Source: an uncultured Rhodopila sp.
GTDB taxonomy: Bacteria > Pseudomonadota > Alphaproteobacteria > Acetobacterales > Acetobacteraceae
DNA length: 64,000 bases
Reading direction: 5' to 3'
NCBI RefSeq assembly: GCF_903944925.1
Contig: NZ_CAJATU010000063.1
Coordinates: 62,001-126,000, forward strand
Below are positions 54,612 through 62,349 of the stretch, piece by piece (position 1 is the stretch's first letter; each line of letters starts with the position of its first letter). The translations under genes and the position numbers were made by a program. The notes beneath the pieces were generated by a model. It had not been told where the DNA came from. It saw only the letters and a program-made list of their open reading frames with translations, and did not search any database.

Positions 54612-54986
54612 TCAGGATTCGCGTCTCAGGAAGATCCAGCAGCCACCGCCGGCGGCGGACTGGATGCGCACGTCCAGCGCCCGGGTCCGGTCATCGAAAT
54701 CGCCGATATGGGAGAAGGCGATGTCCAGTTTCCCCGCTGCCAGGGCGCGCTCGATGCGGCCGCGAAAGTCCGGGTTATTCATGCACGGCGCGATATCGAC
54801 GAAAAACTCCAGCCCGATGGCGGGTTTCGTATAGCCGGAGAGGCGCCTCTCGGCAGCGTTGAAGGAAACCACGCGTCCGTCCGGATCGAGATGGATCGCG
54901 CCGAACGAAAGCTGATCCACCTCATGTGCGGCCAGGCTTTCCACCGCCGCGGCAAGCCGGGGTTCATCGAAATCCACCTTTTCCAA
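54612..54986 (-). CDS. Photoactive yellow protein-like PAS protein
   Basis: A 124-residue single PAS domain that aligns almost without gaps to Halorhodospira photoactive yellow protein. Shared blocks are LSFGAIHLDPDG, NAAERRLSG, FFVDIAPCMNNPDFRG, ALAAGKLDIAF and CWIFLRR. The cysteine that binds p-coumarate (PYP Cys69) is present as Cys68, and Glu46 is conserved, but Tyr42 is Phe, Thr50 is Ser and Arg52 is Tyr. It should be cytoplasmic. The start is TTG at 54986 with AAGGAG seven bases upstream; no ATG is in frame. It begins 25 bases after the hybrid kinase stop, so they form an operon. No tyrosine ammonia-lyase or coumarate ligase gene is in the window, so chromophore loading is unproven. Confidence 0.83.
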   Translation of the reverse strand: MEKVDFDEPRLAAAVESLAAHEVDQLSFGAIHLDPDGRVVSFNAAERRLSGYTKPAIGLEFFVDIAPCMNNPDFRGRIERALAAGKLDIAFSHIGDFDDRTRALDVRIQSAAGGGCWIFLRRES

Positions 54987-55011
54987 CGCCAGTCTCCTTC
55001 CACCTGATACT

Positions 55012-57222
55012 TCATTGCGATAGTTGCGGGCCGGTCCGGCCGGTGAACATGACGATCCCCGTTAGGTGCGTCACGCTGGTGCCGTTGTCCGACAGCGGCA
55101 GCAACAGCCGCTCGAAGCTGACCGGTTCGCTGTCGCCGAAGTCGCAACGGGCATACTCATAGCTGGGCGCCCGGGTCCGGGCGCAGCGTCGGTAGGCGCC
55201 GTCCAATGAACCGATGGCCTGGTCGTCCGGACTCTGCCCGGATTCCGGCGTCATCGCGAGCGTGCGGCCGAGCCGCGCAGCCAATGCCGGGCCGAACCGC
55301 AGGAAGCGAAACGTCAGCGGACCTTCCTGCTGTTCCACCGCCACGGTAAACGCATGGTTCGCCTCCGGCAGCAGCGCAGGTTCCAAATCGGCCGGCCGCG
55401 GCAGCAACTGACCGTTCTGCGCGGCACGCCATGCCAGGTAGGTGGCGCACAGGCCGGGACTGCGGAACTTCCTGAGGAACTTCGCGTCCGCCGAAACCAC
55501 CGTTTCGGCAGCGCGGTTGAGGCCGCGAAACACCGCTTCCCGCAGTTGGCTGCCGGAGAACGGCTTGCGCAGCACGGGCTGGCCGCTGATGGCTGCATGG
55601 CCCGATTCCCCGGTGACAAACAGCACCGGCAGGCCGGGGCGTTCGGCCCGGAGCCGCGCGATCAGTTGCGGTCCGGTCGCGCCCGGCAACGCCACGTCGG
55701 TCACCAGCAGGTCCAGCGCCGGCATGCCGTGCGCCAGAACCTCCGCGGCCTCCGCGTTGCGGGCATGCACGACACGGTATCCCCAGTCGCGCAACAATCC
55801 GGTTGCGATGCGTTGCAGGTGGTCGTCGTCCTCCACCAGCAGGATGCTGCCGCCCGGCCCGTCCGCCGGCTGTGCCGCCTCCGGCGTGCCGTCCCGGGCG
55901 GCGGTGACTGCGGCGCGCGGCAGGATGATCTCGATCAGCGTGCCACCGTCCGGCGGGCTGTCGATCATCAGGCAGCCGCCTGACTGGTTGGCGAAGTCGT
56001 TCACCATCGCCAGCCCCAGGCCGGTGCCCTTGCCCTGCGGCTTGGTGGTGAAGAACGGCTCGGTGGCGCGCGCCTGCACCTCGGGCGGCATGCCCGGGCC
56101 GTTGTCGCGCACGGCGATGGCGACGTAATCCTGCTCGCGCAGATGCGCGGGCCGCTCTTCGGCGGCCAGATTGCGCGCCGAAATAGCCAGCGTGCCGCCG
56201 TCCGGCATGGCGTCGCGCGCATTGACCCCGAGGTTGAGCAAGGCGATCTCAAGCTGGTGCGGGTCCGCCAGAACGGGCCAGACGCCGACGGGAGCCTCGA
56301 CCGATCGTTTTATGCCGGCGCCCGTTGCATGGCGCAGCAGATCGTCAGCGGAACGAAGCGCGGCTGCAACGTCGAGCACTTCAGGGGCCAACGCATCCCT
56401 GCGGCCGAAGCAGAGGAGCTGCTGTACCAGAATGACCGCCCGGTTCGCAGCAGTTTTCCCGCGCGCCGCCAGGCTGGCGATCGCCGGATCCTTCGACCGG
56501 TTTTCGATCAGTTCGTAAACGCCGAGTACGGCATTCAGGATGTTGTTGAAATCATGCGACACGCTGGCGGTCAAATGCCCGAGCGCCTCCAGCTTCTGCG
56601 ATTGCAGCAGCGCCGTCTGGACGGCCTCGCGCCGCCGCATCTCGGCACCGAGCTCATCGGCGGCGTCGGTCAGCGCGCGGGTCCGCTCGACCAGGCGGGT
56701 TTCGAGCGCTTCCAGCCGGTGTGCCGCGACCTCGCGGGCCAGGACCAAAGTCGTAATGTCGGTGCACGTGCCGAGCCAGCACAGCACGTCTCCGGCCGGG
56801 TCGGTGCGTTGCGCCGAGGCGCGGGTGATGAACCAGCGATAGCCGCCTTCTTTGCCACGCATCCGCTGCTCGGACTCGAAGTCCTCACCGGATTCGACGG
56901 CGCGGCGCCAGGCGTGTTCGGCCCGGTCGCGGTCGTCCGGGTGCAGGGCGTCGGTCCAGCCGGTGGCGGTGTCCGGCTCGGAGCCGCTATAGGCGTGCCA
57001 GCGGCGGTTGCGGAACAGGATACGGCCGTCCGGTGCGGCAACAAAGGCGATCCCGGGCATGGCTTCCACCAGCGCGTGGAGCCGGCATTCATCGGTGGCG
57101 CAGCAGCCGGCGGCCGGGGGTGCGGACCTTGCCCGGGGGGACTTGCCGGCGCGGCGCGTTGCGGGATCACAGGGGAGCGGGGTGCGAAGCAAGGTACGGA
57201 TACTGCCTGTCTTGGCGGTCAC
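55012..57222 (-). CDS. Hybrid histidine kinase: PAS - HisKA - HATPase - receiver - PAS_5
   Basis: A 736-residue soluble hybrid kinase. PAS/PAC (about 46-160), coiled coil (163-205), HisKA with SVSHDFNNILN (His223), HATPase (NARDAMP about 334, DNGPGMPP, GTGLGLAMV), receiver (460-570; acceptor Asp509 in LLVTDVALPG, Lys553) and a C-terminal PAS_5-like domain (about 580-728; YLAWRAAQNGQLLPRPADLEP and RLLLPLSDNG). A PAS after the receiver is unusual and could bind the PYP-like partner or a separate ligand. First gene of the cluster with the PYP-like gene directly downstream. Confidence 0.92.
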   Translation of the reverse strand: MTAKTGSIRTLLRTPLPCDPATRRAGKSPRARSAPPAAGCCATDECRLHALVEAMPGIAFVAAPDGRILFRNRRWHAYSGSEPDTATGWTDALHPDDRDRAEHAWRRAVESGEDFESEQRMRGKEGGYRWFITRASAQRTDPAGDVLCWLGTCTDITTLVLAREVAAHRLEALETRLVERTRALTDAADELGAEMRRREAVQTALLQSQKLEALGHLTASVSHDFNNILNAVLGVYELIENRSKDPAIASLAARGKTAANRAVILVQQLLCFGRRDALAPEVLDVAAALRSADDLLRHATGAGIKRSVEAPVGVWPVLADPHQLEIALLNLGVNARDAMPDGGTLAISARNLAAEERPAHLREQDYVAIAVRDNGPGMPPEVQARATEPFFTTKPQGKGTGLGLAMVNDFANQSGGCLMIDSPPDGGTLIEIILPRAAVTAARDGTPEAAQPADGPGGSILLVEDDDHLQRIATGLLRDWGYRVVHARNAEAAEVLAHGMPALDLLVTDVALPGATGPQLIARLRAERPGLPVLFVTGESGHAAISGQPVLRKPFSGSQLREAVFRGLNRAAETVVSADAKFLRKFRSPGLCATYLAWRAAQNGQLLPRPADLEPALLPEANHAFTVAVEQQEGPLTFRFLRFGPALAARLGRTLAMTPESGQSPDDQAIGSLDGAYRRCARTRAPSYEYARCDFGDSEPVSFERLLLPLSDNGTSVTHLTGIVMFTGRTGPQLSQ

Positions 57223-57543
57223 GGGATGGGAGCGGGCAGGGCGCGGCGAGCCGCGCCCCAGCAGACCGGGCAGCGATTCGGTGTCGGCGAGGGAAGCTGC
57301 GGTGGATCATGTCAAAGTCATACTCGCGGGTCCGTGAGTCCACAATGGAAAACCGGGGTTACCGGCGGTGTTCGAGGCGGGGCGGAATGTTTGACTAGGG
57401 GATTGTTGCTGTATCCTTGCGTGTTGGCCGGGAAATAGGGGGGTTAAACTTGATGTTCCCCAATCCCAGTATGATGCCAAAACCACATGACTCGGCCGGG
57501 ACGCTCGGCCGGGCCTGGAGGCGCATCGGGATGGTAGCGGGAT
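57223..57543. other. Intergenic region upstream of the hybrid kinase
   Basis: These 321 bases must contain the kinase promoter on the minus strand. A direct repeat CTCGGCCGGG occurs twice near 57490-57515. No gene or RNA is recognised. Confidence 0.4.
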
Positions 57544-57572
57544 TTGACTCTCAGAGTAACTACAATTACAAT
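57544..57572 (+). promoter_or_regulatory. Consensus-like sigma-70 promoter with embedded operator palindrome
   Basis: TTGACT (57544-57549), 17-base spacer, TACAAT (57567-57572). An 11-base perfect palindrome ACTCT-C-AGAGT (57547-57557) overlaps the -35 box and spacer, where a repressor would block RNA polymerase. It drives the small ORF at 57609. Confidence 0.7.
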
Positions 57573-57608
57573 ATTATGCCGTACTCGATCACAAGGGTGG
57601 AGTAAGCA

Positions 57609-57767
57609 ATGCCGTCCGTGTGGAACTTGTTGGAGAGCAGCAACAACCGCGACATCCTCAAAATGATGGGCGGAGGTTTAGCCGCGCGGGTGGATCGGCA
57701 CCGTCTACCCCACCCGCAGTGCGCTCCTCCGACCGATCTCGAAGCTGAACAGCCGATCGTTGCCTAA
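57609..57767 (+). pseudogene. Truncated ORF, N-terminal fragment of an unknown protein
   Basis: A 52-codon frame with a GGTGGAG ribosome-binding site and a strong promoter. The first 27 residues (MPSVWNLLESSNNRDILKMM then GGGLAAR) look like a genuine protein start: an amphipathic segment leading into a glycine-rich stretch. From about codon 28 the frame is antisense to the end of pdeM and has random composition. The simplest view is that a deletion fused the start of a lost gene to the pdeM tail. I do not recognise the parent family. Confidence 0.5.
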
Positions 57768-58394
57768 TAGGAACACTCGGCCGCCGCGCGGAAACAGGCG
57801 GTTGATCGCCGGGTCGCGCACATCCAGCCCACCCGTGTAAGCCCCGAAGGCCGGCATCATCAGCCGCCTTCCGTCGAACACGAAGCACGGGCGGCTGACA
57901 TTCCCCGCGCGGGCCGGGATCATGGCCTTGGGGTGATGGTGCCCGACCACCTCACCGGCATCCGCGCCGAACACCGCTTCATGCCGGAACGTCATCGGGC
58001 CGGCGGCGAAACTGTCCACCCAGTCGCCGCCCAAACCCGACGGCGCAACCCGGTCATGGTTGCCCAGCACCCAGACGAACCGGTGCGCGACTGTCATGGC
58101 GTTTAATCGCTGCTGCTCCGTCGCCGGCAGCCGCGCGCAGCCGTCACTGTCATGAAACGAGTCGCCCAGCGCCACGACAATCTCCGGCGACCAGCGCCGC
58201 AGCAGCAAGGTCAAACGGTCGATCGTCGCGTGCGTGTCCCACGGCGGCAGCAGCATGCCGCGCCGCGCGAACGACGATCCCTTCTCCAGATGCAGGTCCG
58301 AAACGGCCAGCAGCTTCATCGCCGGCCAGAACAATCCCCCCATCGGGTCCAGCATCAGCCGTTCGCCTGCCATGTGTATCGGCGCTGCGGTCAT
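57705..58394 (-). CDS. pdeM: Ligase-associated DNA damage response endonuclease PdeM
   Basis: A 229-residue calcineurin-like phosphoesterase. The metal-binding motifs are complete: SDLHLEKG (about 32-39), VALGDSFHD, VLGNHDRVAP and VGHHHPKAM. This matches PdeM of the ligase-associated repair system, usually encoded with an ATP-dependent ligase, an exonuclease and an Lhr-type helicase. Its ATG overlaps the helicase stop by four bases (ATGA). Only these two members are in the window; ligase and exonuclease must be elsewhere. Confidence 0.92.
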   Translation of the reverse strand: MTAAPIHMAGERLMLDPMGGLFWPAMKLLAVSDLHLEKGSSFARRGMLLPPWDTHATIDRLTLLLRRWSPEIVVALGDSFHDSDGCARLPATEQQRLNAMTVAHRFVWVLGNHDRVAPSGLGGDWVDSFAAGPMTFRHEAVFGADAGEVVGHHHPKAMIPARAGNVSRPCFVFDGRRLMMPAFGAYTGGLDVRDPAINRLFPRGGRVFLLGNDRLFSFEIGRRSALRVG

Positions 58395-60910
58395 GAAAAC
58401 AGGTCCGTCTGCACGGCACGCTTGCGCGGCAGTAACGTCTTCTGCGCGCCGGTGGAGCGCCGCGCCATGTTCGCCCGGTGCACCGCGGGGACGCGTGGCG
58501 GTTCGGCCTCGCCGATGGCTTCGGCGATGATGGCTTCGGCCTCGGCCAGCAGCGCATCCTCGTCGGTGTCGGTGCGCACGCTTTCGCGGCCGATCTCCAG
58601 CAGGACGGGGACGGCCAGGGGGGAGACGCGGGATAGAACCATGTGCACGATATGCCCTTTCACCCGCGCCAGCATCCCGGCGATGCGGCCGATATCGGTC
58701 AACCCGCCCGCGGCGTCGGCCCTGGTCGCCCGCAGCAGGATGTGGTCCGGCTGGTGGCGGCGCAGCACGTCATAGATCAGGTCGCTGTTGATCGTCACCT
58801 GCCGGCGGTTCTTTTCCGCCCCCGGCACGTTGCGCTGGATCAGCCCGGCGATCACCGCGACGTTGCGGAACGTCCGCTTCAGCATCGAGCTGTCCGCCAT
58901 CCACGCCTCCAGGTCGTCGCCGAGCATGTCCTGGTCGAACAGCGCCGCCACGTTCAGCGGCTGGTTGGCGGACCACACGCCCAGCACGTAGTCGGTGGCG
59001 ACGAAGCCCAGCGGGGCGAAACCGGCGCGCTCCATCCGTTTCGTCACCAGCATGCCGAGGGTCTGGTGCGCGTTGCGGCCCTCGAAGCAATACGCCACCA
59101 GATACCATCGGTCGCCGCGCGGGAACGTCTCGATCAGCAGGTCGTTGCGGCCGGGCAGGCGGGAGACGCCCCGCTGGAGCCGCAGCCAGTCGCGCACCTG
59201 CTCGGGGAAGAGGTCCCAGGTGTCCGGGTTCTGCAGCATGCCGCGCACCCGGTCCGCGAGGTTGGTGGTCAACGGCAGGCGGCCGCCCGCGTAGGCGGGG
59301 ACCATCGGGTCGCCGGAGCCGCCTTCCATGCACTCGCAGGCGGTGTCGCGGATGCGGATGAAGCGCAGCAGGCGGCCGGCGAACATGAAGGTGTCGCCGG
59401 GGCGCAGCATGTTGACGAAATATTCTTCGATTTCCCCAAGCGTCGGACCGAAGCCGCGCTTGCCGGTCAGTTTCACCTTCAGCACCGGCGCTTCGACGAT
59501 GGTGCCGATATTCATGCGCAACGTGACGGCGGTGCGGGCGTTGCGGACGTGCATGCGGCCCTCGCTGTCGCGGAACAGTTTCTTCCATTGGTCGTAGGCG
59601 GCCAGCGCGTAGCCGCCGTGCTCGACGAAGCCCAGCACGTCGTCGAAGTCCAAACGGGACAGGGCGGCGTAGGGCGCGGCTGTCGTTACTTCGGAATACA
59701 CGTCGTCCGGCAGGAACGGCGCGCTGCACGCCAGGCACAGCAGATGCTGTGCCAGCACGTCCAACCCGCCGGGGCGGGGCGGGTCGCCGTCCAGTTCGCG
59801 CGCGGCGACGCCGAGGATGGCGGCCTCGCATTCCAGCACCTCGAATCGATTGGCCGGGACCAGGATGGCCTGCGAGGCTTCGTCCATCCGGTGGTTGGCG
59901 CGGCCGACGCGTTGCAGCAGCCGCGAGACGCCTTTCGGGGCGCCGACCTGGATGACCTGGTCGACTCCGCCCCAGTCGATGCCGAGGTCCAGCGAGGATG
60001 TCGCCACAACGGCGCGCAACGACCCCGCCGCCATGGCGGCTTCGACCTTGCGGCGCTGCTCCACTTCCAGGGAGCCGTGGTGCAGGCCGATGGGCAGCAT
60101 CGGATCGTTCAGCTTCCACAGCGCCTGGAACATCAGTTCCGCCTGGGCCCGGGTATTGACGAAGACGATGGTCATGCCGGCGGCGCGGATTTTTTCCATC
60201 ACCTGCGGCGCGGCTTCCAGCCCCATATGGCCGGACCAGGACAGGCGGCCTTCCGGCAGGGTGATGGACAAAGCGGGCGGCGCGCCATCTGCCACCTCGA
60301 TGCGGCGCGAGGCTCCGGTGTAGGCCTGGATCGCGTCGGGGTGGGCCACGGTGGCGGACAGGCCGACGCGGCGGGCGGCGGGGGCGAGGCTGCGCAGCCG
60401 GGAGACGCCGAGGGCGAGTTGGTCGCCGCGCTTGGTGCCGGCCAGCGCGTGCACCTCGTCCATGACGATGCATTGCAGGGTCTGGAAGAACAGCGGCGCG
60501 TCGGGCAGGGAGAGCAGAACGGCGAGGCTTTCCGGCGTGGTAAGCAGGATCTGCGGCGGGGTGGCACGCTGGCGGGCGCGGCGGTTGGCGGGGGTGTCAC
60601 CGGTGCGCGCCTCGATGGCGATGGGCAGGTGCATGTCCTGCGCCGGGCGTGTCAGGTTGCGGGCGATGTCGGTGGCCAGCGCCTTCAGCGGGCTGATGTA
60701 GATGGTGTGCAGGCCGGGGCGCGGGTTGGCGGCGAGATCGATCAGCCCGGGCAGGAATCCGGCGAGGGTCTTGCCGCCTCCGGTGGGGGCGATCAGCAGG
60801 ACGCTGTCGTTCGCCCGTGCGGCGTCGAGCATCGCCATCTGGTGCGGGCGCGGGGACCAGCCCTGGGAGGCGAACCAGGCGGCGAATGGTTCCGGTAATG
60901 TTCCTGGCAT
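58391..60910 (-). CDS. Ligase-associated DEXH-box helicase (Lhr family)
   Basis: An 839-residue superfamily 2 helicase. Walker A APTGGGKT (41-48), ISPLKALATD, TTPESLAVLL, the DEVH box (MDEVHALAGTKRG), and C-terminal helicase motifs VFVNTRAQAE, ATSSLDLGIDWGGVD and QRVGRANHR are present, followed by the Lhr-core winged helix and DUF4166-like region. It unwinds DNA in repair together with PdeM. ATG at 60910 is used; a TTG 36 bases upstream is possible. A REP-like element lies just upstream. Confidence 0.94.
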   Translation of the reverse strand: MPGTLPEPFAAWFASQGWSPRPHQMAMLDAARANDSVLLIAPTGGGKTLAGFLPGLIDLAANPRPGLHTIYISPLKALATDIARNLTRPAQDMHLPIAIEARTGDTPANRRARQRATPPQILLTTPESLAVLLSLPDAPLFFQTLQCIVMDEVHALAGTKRGDQLALGVSRLRSLAPAARRVGLSATVAHPDAIQAYTGASRRIEVADGAPPALSITLPEGRLSWSGHMGLEAAPQVMEKIRAAGMTIVFVNTRAQAELMFQALWKLNDPMLPIGLHHGSLEVEQRRKVEAAMAAGSLRAVVATSSLDLGIDWGGVDQVIQVGAPKGVSRLLQRVGRANHRMDEASQAILVPANRFEVLECEAAILGVAARELDGDPPRPGGLDVLAQHLLCLACSAPFLPDDVYSEVTTAAPYAALSRLDFDDVLGFVEHGGYALAAYDQWKKLFRDSEGRMHVRNARTAVTLRMNIGTIVEAPVLKVKLTGKRGFGPTLGEIEEYFVNMLRPGDTFMFAGRLLRFIRIRDTACECMEGGSGDPMVPAYAGGRLPLTTNLADRVRGMLQNPDTWDLFPEQVRDWLRLQRGVSRLPGRNDLLIETFPRGDRWYLVAYCFEGRNAHQTLGMLVTKRMERAGFAPLGFVATDYVLGVWSANQPLNVAALFDQDMLGDDLEAWMADSSMLKRTFRNVAVIAGLIQRNVPGAEKNRRQVTINSDLIYDVLRRHQPDHILLRATRADAAGGLTDIGRIAGMLARVKGHIVHMVLSRVSPLAVPVLLEIGRESVRTDTDEDALLAEAEAIIAEAIGEAEPPRVPAVHRANMARRSTGAQKTLLPRKRAVQTDLFS

Positions 60911-61040
60911 CGGCACACATAAGCATGGCAAGCCGGCGGGCGACAATCATCTTTGGAGGTTCGGCGGGGCTTCTATCGGCATGGCCGCCCGTCCCTCCGT
61001 GTCAGGGCTCCCGGCCGTGCCTTTGTGACAGGTGCGCCGC

Positions 61041-61140
61041 CCTTGTGTCGTGGCCGGCCTTGTGCCGGCCATCCACGACTAGCGGTGCTGTTGGCGGTAA
61101 AGTCGTGGATTGCCGGACTAAATCCGGCCATGACACAAGG
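61041..61140. repeat. REP-like compound palindrome, 40-nt arms
   Basis: Arms at 61041-61080 and 61101-61140 are complementary apart from a few central positions, each arm itself containing a GGCCGG/CCGGCC mini-hairpin, so the element is a pair of inverted REP units (BIME-like). It lies between the helicase gene and the CoA-transferase gene, ending 12 bases after the latter's stop. Confidence 0.75.
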
Positions 61141-61152
61141 AGCCGACGGACA

Positions 61153-62349
61153 TCACACGATTGCATCAGCCCGCAGCGCGGCGATCTCGGCCGCATCATA
61201 CCCGATATCCGCCAGCACGGCATCGGTGTCCGCCCCCGTCGGCGGGGCGGCGCTGTCCAGCTTTCCGCCGCCATGCGCCATCTGGAAGCCGGACCCCATC
61301 AGCCGCAGCGGACCGTACGGGCTCTCCACCGACTGCAAAACGCCACGGGCCACGACCTGCGGATGGTCGATGATATCCTCCACCTTCCAGATCGACCCGC
61401 ACGGCGCGCCGGCATCGTTCAGCCGGCGTTCCCATGTCCGCGCATCCTCCTGCGCCAGCGCGGTCTCGATAATTTCCCGCAACGCCGCGGCGTTTTCCTC
61501 GCGCGCATACCAGTCGCCGAAGCGCGGATCATCCAGCACATCCGCCCGTCTCAGCGTCGTCATCAGCGCGCTGAACTGCCGCTCATCGTTCACCGCCAGC
61601 AGCAGGAAGCTGTCGCGTGCGCGGAACAAATTGGCCGTCACCTTGCGGCTGACCGCCTGGTTGCCCGACTGCTGCTGCCGGTGCCCGGCAACGGTGTAAT
61701 CCGCCACCTGGGTGGTCAGGAACGCCAGGCTCGCCTCCAGCATCGAGACGTCGATGAACTGCCCCAGCCCGGTATGGGTGCGCTGGAACAGCGCCGACGA
61801 GATCGCGAACGCCCCCGTCGCCCCGGACAAAATGTCGCACACCGCGAAGCCCGCCCGCGTCGGCCCCATCTCCGCATGCCCGGTGATCGCCATGATCCCG
61901 GACATCGCCTGGATCTTGCCGTCATACCCGGCCTCGCCGCTGGACGGGCCGGTCTGACCGAAGCCGGAGATGGCGCAGTAGATCAGCTTCGGATTGACCG
62001 CCGACAGCGCCGCATAGCCCAGCCCGAGGCGGTCCATCACGCCGGGCCGGAAATTCTCCATCACCACATCGGCGTTCGCCGCCAGCTTCAGCACGATCTC
62101 CCGCGCCGCCGGTTTTTGCAGATCCAGGGTCAGGCTTTTCTTGTTGCCGTTCACCGCCAGGAACGGCGGCGCCATGTTGCGATCGGCCCATTCGCGCGAC
62201 AGCGGCGTGCGCCGCATGTCCTCGCCGCCGCGGCGCTCGATCTTGATCACCTCGGCGCCGAGCAGCGCCAACTGGTAGCTGGCAAAGGGGCCGGCCAGCA
62301 CCTGGGTGAAGTCCAGGATGCGGATGCCGGAGAACGGGCGGCCGGTCAT
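61153..62349 (-). CDS. CaiB/BaiF family (class III) CoA-transferase
   Basis: A 398-residue CoA-transferase. N-terminal GIRILDFTQVLAGPFASYQLALLGAEVIKIE, the NKKSLTLDLQKP segment, NFRPGVMDRLGLGY, and the catalytic aspartate in EAGYDGKIQAMSG (about 170) match family III. These enzymes move CoA between carboxylic acids; the substrate here is unknown. Its ATG overlaps the stop of the upstream PrdB-like gene by four bases, so the pair is translationally coupled. Confidence 0.92.
   Translation of the reverse strand: MTGRPFSGIRILDFTQVLAGPFASYQLALLGAEVIKIERRGGEDMRRTPLSREWADRNMAPPFLAVNGNKKSLTLDLQKPAAREIVLKLAANADVVMENFRPGVMDRLGLGYAALSAVNPKLIYCAISGFGQTGPSSGEAGYDGKIQAMSGIMAITGHAEMGPTRAGFAVCDILSGATGAFAISSALFQRTHTGLGQFIDVSMLEASLAFLTTQVADYTVAGHRQQQSGNQAVSRKVTANLFRARDSFLLLAVNDERQFSALMTTLRRADVLDDPRFGDWYAREENAAALREIIETALAQEDARTWERRLNDAGAPCGSIWKVEDIIDHPQVVARGVLQSVESPYGPLRLMGSGFQMAHGGGKLDSAAPPTGADTDAVLADIGYDAAEIAALRADAIV

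Noticed and set aside
58643-60898. A 751-residue plus-strand frame antisense to the helicase gene
   Set aside because: Shadow of a conserved helicase; no ribosome-binding site and no recognisable domain.
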